Origin: Clostridia bacterium
GTDB taxonomy: Bacteria > Bacillota_A > Clostridia > Oscillospirales > CAG-382
Length of the DNA: 12,199 nucleotides
Assembly: GCA_017517985.1 (NCBI GenBank)
Contig: JAFWWX010000424.1
Coordinates: 1 to 12,199, forward strand
Reading direction: 5' to 3'
Positions 1 to 5,843 of the stretch are shown here, one piece after another. The number at the start of each line of letters is the position of its first letter. The first letter of the stretch is position 1. The notes under the pieces are model-generated. The model was not told the DNA's origin. It searched no databases and saw only the letters and a program-made list of their open reading frames with translations. The position numbers and the translations under genes were made by a program.

Positions 1-704
1 ATAATCATAACACTCTTTGCCTGTTTCTGGTTAAGACCAAGCATACTGAAAAGCTTTAAAGCCTCGTTCTTTTCGGCAGTAAAATTGATTTTATCACCGC
101 TTTTAAGAACAAAATTACCGCCGGGAATAAACATATCATTCTCACGCTGGACAGTACAAACAAGAAATTTTGCATCAAATTTCTTTCTGATTTCCATAAG
201 TGTCATTCCGTCAAAGAGTGAATCATCCTTTAAACGAAGCTCTATCATCTCAAAGCTTCTGCGTGAAAATGTTTCAACATTGACAGCACCCGGAAGGCTC
301 AGCATTGTATAAAGCTCGTCTGCTGCAAGAGCATCTGTGTTCAAAGTCATTGAAAGTTCAAGATGTTCTTTGAGGAACCCCAGGCTCTTGTCGTTATATT
401 CAGGATTTCTTATTCTTGCAATTGTGTGCTTTGCACCCATTTTTCTGGCAAGAAAACAGCTTAGCATATTAAGCTCATCAAGACCGGTTGCGGCAACCAC
501 AAGCTCCGCCTCATCTGCTCCTGCCTCATAAAGTATATCGCTGCCTGCACCGTTACCCACAACATACATTGCGTCAAACACAGTGGACAACTCCGATATA
601 ACATCCGGATTCTGGTCTATTGCAACTACATCGTGCCCTTCGCTTATAAGGCTCTGAAGAATGGTAATACCGATTTTTCCGCAGCCGACAATTATAATCT
701 TCAT
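1..704 (-). CDS. trkA: Trk/Ktr-type potassium uptake regulator TrkA (N-terminal part, runs off the window)
   Basis: This is a peripheral cytoplasmic NAD-binding RCK protein that gates a Trk/Ktr potassium transporter. About 234 residues are visible, with no stop before base 1. A Rossmann fold opens at residue 1 with the loop GCGKIG (7-12) and an acidic residue after strand 2 (VVAID, D30), which fits NAD(H) binding. A GNGAGSDIL stretch and VVAATGLDELNMLSC follow, as in RCK_N domains. Residues from about 140 to 225 (VETFSRRSFEMIELRL, then a GDKINF turn) match an RCK_C/TrkA_C domain. The last visible residues (KSVMII) look like the start of a second RCK repeat, so the full protein is probably ~450 residues. 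The start at 704 is fixed by GAGGTG at 713-718, 8 bases upstream. The protein is TrkA-like rather than the short single-unit KtrA, but the missing half prevents certainty. The transporter partner gene is not visible. Confidence 0.9.
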   Translation of the reverse strand, partial: MKIIIVGCGKIGITILQSLISEGHDVVAIDQNPDVISELSTVFDAMYVVGNGAGSDILYEAGADEAELVVAATGLDELNMLSCFLARKMGAKHTIARIRNPEYNDKSLGFLKEHLELSMTLNTDALAADELYTMLSLPGAVNVETFSRRSFEMIELRLKDDSLFDGMTLMEIRKKFDAKFLVCTVQRENDMFIPGGNFVLKSGDKINFTAEKNEALKLFSMLGLNQKQAKSVMI

Positions 705-721
705 ATTAACTGCACCTCATA

Positions 722-743
722 GTCGGTAATGTTTTCAACCGAC
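722..743 (-). promoter_or_regulatory. Small inverted repeat in the trkA leader
   Basis: GTCGGT (722-727) and ACCGAC (738-743) form a perfect 6-bp stem with a 10-base loop, ending 4 bases from the trkA ribosome-binding site. It could modulate translation initiation or bind a regulator. There is no U-run, so it is not a terminator. Confidence 0.35.
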
Positions 744-770
744 AATCATATTTATGAAAAATATTTTCTA

Positions 771-790
771 ATATAATACCATATAATACC
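771..790. repeat. Tandem 10-bp direct repeat at the trkA promoter
   Basis: ATATAATACC occurs twice in perfect tandem (771-780 and 781-790). Each unit contains a TATTAT -10-like hexamer on the minus strand. Only the distal one has a -35 at correct distance, so the second copy may be a weak alternative start or simple slippage. Confidence 0.85.
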
Positions 791-811
791 ACAAATACGC
801 CACGATTTCAA
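783..811 (-). promoter_or_regulatory. Sigma-A-type promoter for trkA
   Basis: On the minus strand TTGAAA (806-811) is followed after exactly 17 bases by TATTAT (783-788). Transcription would start near 776, leaving a ~72-base leader to the trkA start at 704. The -10 lies in the distal copy of a tandem ATATAATACC repeat. The leader contains an inverted repeat (722-727 with 738-743). Confidence 0.7.
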
Positions 812-965
812 TAGCTGGCAGAAAAAAATATGCAGTTTACATAAAAAAACGAGTCTTATTTTGTATGAACAGCGCAGTGAGAACGGCAGAATGATGAGTA
901 AATATACTCCGTAATTTTAATCAATCGTAAAATTTTATTATTTTTGGGAAAAATCATAAAAGTAA

Positions 966-994
966 TTGCATTTTTTAATATTATGGTGTATAAT
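966..994 (+). promoter_or_regulatory. Strong sigma-A-type promoter with no sense gene downstream
   Basis: TTGCAT (966-971), a 17-base spacer, then a perfect TATAAT (989-994) predict a plus-strand start near 1001. The next gene in that direction is at 1729. Immediately downstream the transcript would run antisense to the minus-strand gene at 1106-1480. It could make a small RNA, a long antisense leader for the penicillin-binding protein gene, or be a chance match in AT-rich DNA; the match quality favours a real promoter. Confidence 0.6.
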
Positions 995-1105
995 AGTAGT
1001 TGGAAAAGTATCGGTGCTTTATAAAGTAAAAGATACAAGAAAAGCTTTGTGAAATCTAAAATGGCTTGATTTAACACGCTAAAATGGTGTGTGATAAAGG
1101 TTTAT

Positions 1106-1480
1106 TTATGAATCAAGCTCACCGATAAGTTGGGAAAGCTCGTCTTTGGCCACTGATATCCCCTTTGATAAAAGCTCTCTGTCATATTCCGTGAGTAGCT
1201 CTGTGTCAATATCAACAGTATATTCAAAGGAGCCGTCGGGGGCATATACGGAAAGCGAACCGTTTTCAAGGCGGAGTGTATACAGCGAGCATTCCTTTTC
1301 TGCAACAGTACCGGAGCTTATGACCTTTTTCTCGGTGCCTGTGTATTCATACTCGGCGTTGCGGGAAATATAGTGCTGAAAGAACATAAAGGCAAGTACC
1401 ACAGCAAGGCAAAACAGGAGTCTTTTAAAGAGAAGTACAAAATGTACAGAATGTTCTTTGGATATAAACAGCTTTTTCAT
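1106..1480 (-). CDS. Small membrane-anchored protein with BofC-like C-terminal region
   Basis: This 124-residue protein has a short basic N-terminus (MKKLFISKEH), one hydrophobic segment at about 12-34 and an extracytoplasmic remainder, so it is probably anchored with its C-terminus outside. The second half (SLYTLRLENGSLSVYAPDGS from residue 65, then DTELLTEYDRELLSKGISV and a final ELSQLIGEL) resembles the BofC C-terminal domain layout common in clostridial proteins. That layout is a beta strand 'Y-x-L-x-x-x-x-G-x-x-x-V', then 'LP/LT..D...L..GI' and a helix. In Bacillus, BofC restrains the SpoIVB checkpoint in sporulation; that role is not shown here. I chose the start at 1480 because GGAGG lies at 1487-1491, 6 bases upstream. 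An in-frame ATG at 1516 would put the hairpin and the ribosome-binding site inside the gene. It is divergent from the penicillin-binding protein gene. Confidence 0.7.
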   Translation of the reverse strand: MKKLFISKEHSVHFVLLFKRLLFCLAVVLAFMFFQHYISRNAEYEYTGTEKKVISSGTVAEKECSLYTLRLENGSLSVYAPDGSFEYTVDIDTELLTEYDRELLSKGISVAKDELSQLIGELDS

Positions 1481-1494
1481 TTTAATCCTCCATT

Positions 1495-1511
1495 CCGCCG
1501 CGCAGCGGCGG
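1495..1511 (-). promoter_or_regulatory. GC-rich hairpin directly upstream of a ribosome-binding site
   Basis: CCGCCGC (1495-1501), loop GCA, then GCGGCGG (1505-1511) form a perfect 7-bp all-GC stem in otherwise AT-rich DNA. On the minus strand it ends 3 bases before the GGAGG that serves the gene starting at 1480. No U-run follows on either strand, so it does not look like an intrinsic terminator. A role in translation control or mRNA stability is possible. Confidence 0.5.
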
Positions 1512-1523
1512 CACAAAAAGATA

Positions 1524-1592
1524 TTAAAAATTCCGTAGGAATATTTGGGTGTGAAATAGTTGTATATGGATAAGCAGACTATTATTTTTCAC
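1524..1592 (-). CDS. Possible 22-codon leader peptide ahead of the BofC-like gene
   Basis: On the minus strand a GTG codon at 1590-1592 lies 6 bases after CGGAGG (GGAGG at 1599-1603). It opens a 22-residue frame starting MKNNSLLIHIQLF, ending with TAA at 1524-1526. The frame stops 12 bases before the GC-rich hairpin at 1495-1511, which is the geometry of a leader peptide before a regulatory structure. The composition is unremarkable and the frame is very short. It could equally be a chance ribosome-binding-site match on DNA whose real promoter I cannot place. Confidence 0.25.
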   Translation of the reverse strand: MKNNSLLIHIQLFHTQIFLRNF

Positions 1593-1666
1593 GCCAAACC
1601 TCCGTTTTAAGTTATTCGAACAATATTAGTTTTTACATAAAAACAGATTATATTCCTAAATTATCC

Positions 1667-1688
1667 TGTATTGCTCGGAAACAATACA
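1667..1688 (+). promoter_or_regulatory. Inverted repeat upstream of the penicillin-binding protein gene
   Basis: TGTATTG (1667-1673) and CAATACA (1682-1688) are perfect 7-base arms around an 8-base loop, centred about 50 bases before the start at 1729. It may be an operator or a leader hairpin. The promoter of the gene is unclear: only a poor TTTACA (1632-1637) with a 19-base spacer to TAAATT (1657-1662) is visible. Confidence 0.35.
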
Positions 1689-1728
1689 TTTGGGTTAAGA
1701 GTCAGAATTTTACGAAAGGGTAAGTGAT

Positions 1729-4485
1729 ATGGCAAATAAAAAGAAAAGCACTGAAGTACGCGAAAAAAAGATAAACGCCTTCAGAGTGGTAGGAAAAGTA
1801 TTCAGAATTGTATTCGGTGTATTGCTTACGGTACTGCTTATAGGAATTATCACCGGCGGAATAGTTGTGGCTGCTTTCGGCATTTACTGCCGCGACTATC
1901 TTATTGATGATGATTATGATATAGTGGACTTGCGTTATTCTCTTGATATGACAAGTAAAATATATTATCCTGTTTATGAAGACGTGGAACGCACACAGCT
2001 TGTTGGGTATGTTGAAATGGAGGACCAGAGAATACACGGCTCGGAAAATCGTTACTGGGCTCCCATACAAAATATGCCGAAGAATCTTAAGAATGCATTT
2101 ATAGCAATTGAAGATAAGAGATTTTATGAACACGGTGGCTTTGACTTTAAGAGAACAGTGGGTGCGGCACTTGAACTTGCAAAGGGAAATAAAAGCTACG
2201 GAGGCTCTACAATTACTCAGCAGCTTATAAAAAATATCACCAATGAGCGAGACAGTACAATCCAGAGAAAGGTTACGGAAATTTCAAGAGCTGTAAGTCT
2301 GACAAAAAAGAAAACCAAAGACGAGGTTCTGGAAATGTATCTTAATACAATTCCTCTTTCACACGGAAACTACGGTGTTGCGGCGGCAGCAAACTATTTC
2401 TTTGACAAGGACGTTTCAGAGCTTACCCTTATTGAATGCGCAGCAATTGCTGCAATTCCAAAATCACCAACCAAGTACGACCCGGAAAGAAATCCTGAGG
2501 AAAACAGAAAAAGAAGACGTACCGTTCTTTATGAAATGCTGAATCAGGGGCTTATAACGCAGCAGGAGTATGATGAGGTTATAGACCAGGAGCTTGTTCT
2601 TAACATAAACAGAGAAGAAACCGTTGATATTGTATATTCATATTTCACAGAGGAATTAAGATGTCAGGTACAGGACGACCTTATGGCAGAATACGGATAT
2701 ACAAAGGAATTTGCACAGCAGATGATTCTCTCCGGAGGACTTCAGATATATGCAACCGTAGACCCATATATTCAGGGAATACTTGAGGAGGTCTACGAGG
2801 ACGAGGAAAGCTTCAAAAAGGTTGACAACGGTATTCAACCTGAATCTGCGATGGTTATTATAGACCCGTACACAGGACAGGTTCTGGGAATTGTCGGCGG
2901 CAGAGGCGAAAAGACCGACAATATGACGCTTAACAGAGCGACAATGAGTAGAAGGCAAGTCGGTTCCGCGATAAAGCCGGTTTCGGTATATGCACCCGCT
3001 ATGGATATGGGTCTTATAAATTACGGTTCGGTAATGGATGATACTCCGTTGGAGTACAATAAATCCATGAAAAGATACTGGCCGAAAAACTCTCCCAATA
3101 CCTATGAGGGAAAAACGGATATGAAACGGGCACTTATGGTGTCAAAAAATACCATTGCCGCAAAGCTTATTGACCAGATGACACCTCAGTATTCATACGA
3201 TTTTCTCACCAAGGAATTGGGAGTTAAGAGCCTTGTTAAAGCGGATATAGATACCGCACCGCTTGCTCTGGGCGGTTTCACATACGGTATGACAACCCTT
3301 GAAGTTGTAGGCTGTTATACAATGCTTGCAAATCAGCAGGGTATATATTCAGAGCCGATATTCTATACCAAGGTTCTTGACAGCAAGGGTAATACTATTC
3401 TTGATAACGACAAACTGCAGAGGCGTGAGGCTGTAATTGACGACAGTACTGCAAAAATGATGACAAAGCTTCTGACAAGTGTTGTCGGAGATGGCGGTAC
3501 TGGTAAGAGACTCCAACTTAAGAATCAGATAAATGTTGCGGCAAAAACCGGTACAACAAACGATAACAATGACGTTTATTTTGTAGGCTACACACCATAT
3601 TATCTTGGTGCTACCTGGTTCGGATATGACATCCCCCGTTCACTTGCAAAATTTGGCGAAAGCCAGGCGCTTGCCGGTTGGGAAAAGGTAATGACCAAGG
3701 TGCATCAGAGAGTATTTGAACAGGCAGAAGCCAACAATACAAAGCTTAAAACATTCAATTATAGCGGTCTTGTAGAAGCGGAATACTGTAAGGATTCGGG
3801 ACTTAAGCCCGGTCAATATTGCGAACTGGATGTTCGCGGAAGCAGAGTTGAAAAAGGCTACTTTGAGATTGCTCCTACAAAGACCTGCGATGTACACTAT
3901 CCTGTTCAGTGGGATACCTCAACGGGCTCTGTTGCCTGCGAAAAGTGTCCCGAGGAGTTTGTTCAGACAAGAGCTCTTGTTCTTGTAGGCGAGGAAAGAA
4001 TTTTTAAACATTCTCTTGATGTTGTGGATGCACAATATACAATCATGGAAATTCCGGAAGGATATAGCTATCCTTTGAGTAATGCAACTGCAATATTTGA
4101 GAACCTTATTCCCGAGGGTAGCAATTACGGGTATAAATCCGGCGGCACAGTGCCGGCGAACAGCTATTGCGAGCATAGCTATACAATAGCTGACCTTGAT
4201 GAAAACGGTGGACTCAACATAGACCCGGACTCTGAAAATGGGGCTGAGGCTGTTCCGGATGACCCAGATGTGTCCGGCGGTACAGGCGATTCCTCCGGCG
4301 ACGAACACGGCGATGACGATATTTTCAGCATTATTGGCATTCCCGACAGTTCGGAAAGTGGAGAAGAAAACAAAGAATTAGCCGAAAGCACAGCTACGAC
4401 AGATTCTGCCAAAAACGATGCATCAACTGACGGAAGCCAAGATGTTTCAACACAGGGTGAAGAAAATACGAGCAACGGTGAATAA
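1729..4485 (+). CDS. Bifunctional class A penicillin-binding protein (PBP1A family)
   Basis: This cell-wall synthase polymerises lipid II into glycan strands and cross-links the peptides. It has 918 residues. A lysine-rich cytoplasmic tail (1-25) is followed by one membrane anchor (~27-51). The GT51 glycosyltransferase domain carries EDKRFYEHGG (128-137, catalytic E128), GGSTITQQLIKN (158-169), RKVTEISRA (180-188, second glutamate E184) and EMYLNTIPLSHGNYG (202-216). The transpeptidase domain (~373-630) carries all three penicillin-binding motifs: S413-A-I-K416, S472-K-N474 and K606-T-G-T609. A C-terminal part (~680-820) has cysteines at 687, 698, 720, 737, 740 and 814, spaced like the Cys-bearing extensions of clostridial PBPs. 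Residues ~820-918 are a disordered, Asp/Glu/Ser-rich tail. The start follows GAAAGGG by 8 bases. All catalytic residues are present, so it should be active in both reactions. Which PBP1 paralogue it is cannot be decided here. Confidence 0.95.
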   Translation: MANKKKSTEVREKKINAFRVVGKVFRIVFGVLLTVLLIGIITGGIVVAAFGIYCRDYLIDDDYDIVDLRYSLDMTSKIYYPVYEDVERTQLVGYVEMEDQRIHGSENRYWAPIQNMPKNLKNAFIAIEDKRFYEHGGFDFKRTVGAALELAKGNKSYGGSTITQQLIKNITNERDSTIQRKVTEISRAVSLTKKKTKDEVLEMYLNTIPLSHGNYGVAAAANYFFDKDVSELTLIECAAIAAIPKSPTKYDPERNPEENRKRRRTVLYEMLNQGLITQQEYDEVIDQELVLNINREETVDIVYSYFTEELRCQVQDDLMAEYGYTKEFAQQMILSGGLQIYATVDPYIQGILEEVYEDEESFKKVDNGIQPESAMVIIDPYTGQVLGIVGGRGEKTDNMTLNRATMSRRQVGSAIKPVSVYAPAMDMGLINYGSVMDDTPLEYNKSMKRYWPKNSPNTYEGKTDMKRALMVSKNTIAAKLIDQMTPQYSYDFLTKELGVKSLVKADIDTAPLALGGFTYGMTTLEVVGCYTMLANQQGIYSEPIFYTKVLDSKGNTILDNDKLQRREAVIDDSTAKMMTKLLTSVVGDGGTGKRLQLKNQINVAAKTGTTNDNNDVYFVGYTPYYLGATWFGYDIPRSLAKFGESQALAGWEKVMTKVHQRVFEQAEANNTKLKTFNYSGLVEAEYCKDSGLKPGQYCELDVRGSRVEKGYFEIAPTKTCDVHYPVQWDTSTGSVACEKCPEEFVQTRALVLVGEERIFKHSLDVVDAQYTIMEIPEGYSYPLSNATAIFENLIPEGSNYGYKSGGTVPANSYCEHSYTIADLDENGGLNIDPDSENGAEAVPDDPDVSGGTGDSSGDEHGDDDIFSIIGIPDSSESGEENKELAESTATTDSAKNDASTDGSQDVSTQGEENTSNGE

Positions 4486-4518
4486 GAAAGTTGTGAATTG
4501 TCGTCATCCCGGTATGTT

Positions 4519-4547
4519 TTGCAGGAAATCACAGTATACTTTGTAAT
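4519..4547 (+). promoter_or_regulatory. Candidate promoter for the tRNA-Arg gene
   Basis: TTGCAG (4519-4524), a 17-base spacer and TGTAAT (4542-4547) predict a start near 4554, about 70 bases before the tRNA. The predicted transcript would begin exactly at the strong hairpin 4554-4584. The -10 is imperfect, so the call is tentative. Read-through from the upstream gene is an alternative. Confidence 0.4.
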
Positions 4548-4553
4548 AAAGAT

Positions 4554-4584
4554 CCGGGAACGGAAAGTAAAAATCCGTTCCCGG
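4554..4584. terminator. Strong perfect hairpin without U-tract between PBP gene and tRNA
   Basis: CCGGGAACGGA (4554-4564) pairs perfectly with TCCGTTCCCGG (4574-4584), an 11-bp stem around the loop AAGTAAAAA. No T-run follows on either strand, so it is not a standard rho-independent terminator. It may still protect the 3' end of the PBP mRNA, act with another factor, or form the 5' end of the tRNA precursor. Confidence 0.45.
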
Positions 4585-4626
4585 TATACCAAAAATGCAG
4601 TTAACCTCATATATATTTTATAATAT

Positions 4627-4703
4627 CTACCATTAGCTCAGTTGGATAGAGTACCGGATTCCGATTCCGTTGGTCGAGGGTTCAAATCCCCCATGGTAGG
4701 CCA
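4627..4703 (+). tRNA. tRNA-Arg (anticodon CCG), CCA encoded
   Basis: A full cloverleaf folds. The acceptor CTACCAT (4627-4633) pairs with ATGGTAG (4693-4699), with discriminator G4700 and an encoded CCA. The D arm is GCTC/GAGT with GG in its loop and an A at the arginine-identity position 20. The anticodon arm is 4654-4670 with loop TTCCGAT, giving CCG at 4661-4663. The variable loop is TGGTC, and the T arm is GAGGG-TTCAAAT-CCCCC. It reads CGG arginine codons, rare in this window. Two stem positions do not pair: C4654/T4670 at the base of the anticodon stem, and A/C at the second T-stem pair. Everything else is canonical and the gene is probably functional. Confidence 0.93.
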
Positions 4704-4714
4704 CTAACTCAAAT

Positions 4715-4755
4715 TTCCGAACCGATTACAATAATAACCCCGGAAAGGTTCGGAA
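4715..4755 (+). repeat. Inverted repeat after the tRNA
   Basis: TTCCGAACC (4715-4723) and GGTTCGGAA (4747-4755) are perfect 9-base arms 23 bases apart, between the tRNA 3' end and the terminator. It may form a stem in the tRNA precursor and guide 3'-end processing. No U-run follows. Confidence 0.45.
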
Positions 4756-4770
4756 TAATCGTATACAGAT

Positions 4771-4799
4771 AAAAGACCGAGGGATGTCCTCGGTCTTTT
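4771..4799. terminator. Bidirectional rho-independent terminator
   Basis: AAAAGACCGAGG (4771-4782), loop GATGT and CCTCGGTCTTTT (4788-4799) form a 12-bp perfect stem ending in T-runs on both strands. It lies between the plus-strand tRNA and the minus-strand DUF421 gene, whose stop is at 4841, so it can end both transcripts. Confidence 0.9.
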
Positions 4800-4840
4800 A
4801 TGGTTATTTGACCAGATGATTTTATGGATATTCAGAAGTA

Positions 4841-5515
4841 CTATTTTATAGGAAACAGACAAAGTGTTTTGTTTTTATCATATATTCCAAGATAAATCTC
4901 TTTTGCGCTGTCATATTTTTGTTTTTTTATTTCTTTGTTAAGCCAACTCAGGTCAAGACCAAGTCTTTTCAGGTTTTCGTGAAGGATTTGACCGTCCATA
5001 ATAATCTCTGTAGATAGGTTTGCTTTCTTGGGAGTCATGTTCATATCCTGTGGAGTAAGGGGTCTGTTTTGACCTTTGGGTAAAATTGTAAGCCTACCGT
5101 TATATTCAAAAATTGCTGTTTGGATATCGTTTATATTAAAGTATCCTTCCTGACGGCATAAAACCATAAATTCCGAAAGTTCAAGTTTTGCCTTTTTCAT
5201 ATTTTCACGATATAATTTTCCGTTATCCATAACAATGGTTGGGGTTCCGTTGATATATTTACGGGTTTTAGGAAATTTGTGTGCAAGTATCGTGAGAAAA
5301 AGTGCAACAGCGCCGTATATAATCATTGCGATAAGCGGTTTCCAGGGGGATTCCAGCTCTGTTGCAAGCTCCGCCGCTATCGAGCCGATTGTTATACCTG
5401 TGATATAATCAAAAAAATCAAGCTGTGACATTTGTTTGTGACCAAGTATTTTTGCAATTACAAACAGTGATAATGCCGACAATATAGATGTTAAAATAAC
5501 TTTGATAAATTCCAT
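4841..5515 (-). CDS. DUF421 (YetF-type) integral membrane protein
   Basis: This 224-residue protein has about three membrane segments (~5-23, ~36-52, ~59-78) followed by a soluble domain. The segment GHKQMSQLDFFDYITGITIGSIAA (split across residues 25-48) is the conserved DUF421 N-terminal signature. It is followed by GTPTIVMDNGKL (90-101), ELSEFMVLCRQEGYFNINDIQTAIFE (113-137) and the family's C-terminal stretch with IIMDGQILHENL (171-182). DUF421 proteins are common in spore formers, and Bacillus relatives sit in the spore inner membrane. The biochemical role is not established. The start at 5515 follows an AAGGA-type site about 10 bases upstream. A TATAAT lies upstream on the minus strand but without a good -35. 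It ends against the terminator shared with the tRNA and is divergent from the next two small genes. Confidence 0.9.
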   Translation of the reverse strand: MEFIKVILTSILSALSLFVIAKILGHKQMSQLDFFDYITGITIGSIAAELATELESPWKPLIAMIIYGAVALFLTILAHKFPKTRKYINGTPTIVMDNGKLYRENMKKAKLELSEFMVLCRQEGYFNINDIQTAIFEYNGRLTILPKGQNRPLTPQDMNMTPKKANLSTEIIMDGQILHENLKRLGLDLSWLNKEIKKQKYDSAKEIYLGIYDKNKTLCLFPIK

Positions 5516-5574
5516 TTTAGTCGCATCCTTTTTTCTCTATTATGTGCTGAAAATCAATTATTTATTATATTTGT

Positions 5575-5702
5575 CACATCAAAGAGTGGGGTATGAAAAG
5601 TGTGTTGTATGTTAAACTCGTCTTTTTTATGTCGTGTAAATAATATTTGGCGTGATGTTATACTGTTCAGAATGTCGATGTTGACATACCCCCTCTTGTG
5701 TG
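5575..5702. repeat. Inverted pair of CATACCCC...TCTT..GTG elements
   Basis: The plus-strand copy CATACCCCCTCTTGTG starts at 5685 and lies in the -35/spacer of the promoter. The minus-strand copy (complement of 5575-5595) reads CATACCCCACTCTT, then GATGTG. The two align over about 18 bases with one or two small gaps and point away from each other, as expected for an operator serving divergent genes. No known regulator is recognised. Confidence 0.5.
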
Positions 5703-5709
5703 CTACAAT
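5681..5709 (+). promoter_or_regulatory. Consensus sigma-A promoter for the two small genes
   Basis: TTGACA (5681-5686), exactly 17 bases, then TACAAT (5704-5709) is one of the best promoter matches in the window. The predicted start is near 5716, giving a leader of about 128 bases before the TTG start at 5844. The paired CATACCCC element overlaps it, which suggests regulation. Confidence 0.8.
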
Positions 5710-5710
5710 T

Positions 5711-5747
5711 ACATTGCTTGAAGTGTCAGACTAATATTAAGTAATGT
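5711..5747 (+). promoter_or_regulatory. Start-site inverted repeat / 5'-end hairpin
   Basis: ACATTGCTT (5711-5719) can pair with AAGTAATGT (5739-5747), 9 bp with one G-U pair, around a 19-base loop. It overlaps the predicted transcription start of the 5681 promoter. It may be an operator or a 5' stabilising stem. Confidence 0.35.
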
Positions 5748-5843
5748 GGTTAAAACATATTTTTTGAATATTCTCCGAAAATTTGCAAAAAATAGTTTCG
5801 TATACAATTGAGAAATCAACCGAAACTTTAAAGGAGAATGACA

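Larger units (their letters stand above)
705..1105. other. AT-rich intergenic region without a supported gene
   Basis: The region contains the minus-strand trkA promoter, a tandem repeat, a strong plus-strand promoter (966-994) and short palindromes (CTTTATAAAG at 1017-1026; GAGTA/TACTC at 896-909). CTAAAATGG occurs twice, at 1056-1064 and 1079-1087. The reading frame on the minus strand at 856-1077 has no ribosome-binding site and the Ile/Leu/Lys-rich make-up of translated AT-rich DNA, so I do not call it. Confidence 0.6.
5516..5843. other. Divergent intergenic region with a consensus promoter and paired elements
   Basis: The region separates the minus-strand DUF421 gene from the plus-strand small genes. 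It holds a consensus plus-strand promoter (5681-5709), a start-site hairpin (5711-5747) and two inverted copies of a CATACCCC-(A/C)TCTT..GTG element. No open frame in it has a ribosome-binding site. Confidence 0.6.

Noticed and set aside
856..1077. 73-residue minus-strand frame in the intergenic region
   Set aside because: No ribosome-binding site, skewed Ile/Leu/Lys composition typical of translated AT-rich DNA, and it overlaps the plus-strand promoter at 966-994.
1085..1129. 14-codon plus-strand frame (MVCDKGLFMNQAHR) after the orphan promoter
   Set aside because: No ribosome-binding site precedes the ATG and its second half overlaps the end of the minus-strand gene.
1106..1516. Longer start (1516) for the BofC-like protein
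   Set aside because: The region between 1516 and 1480 contains the GC-rich hairpin and the GGAGG site; the ATG at 1480 has ideal spacing and gives a typical basic N-terminus before the membrane segment.
4619..4624. Perfect TATAAT immediately upstream of the tRNA
   Set aside because: Transcription would start inside the tRNA, about 4 bases past its 5' end, and there is no -35 at a workable distance.
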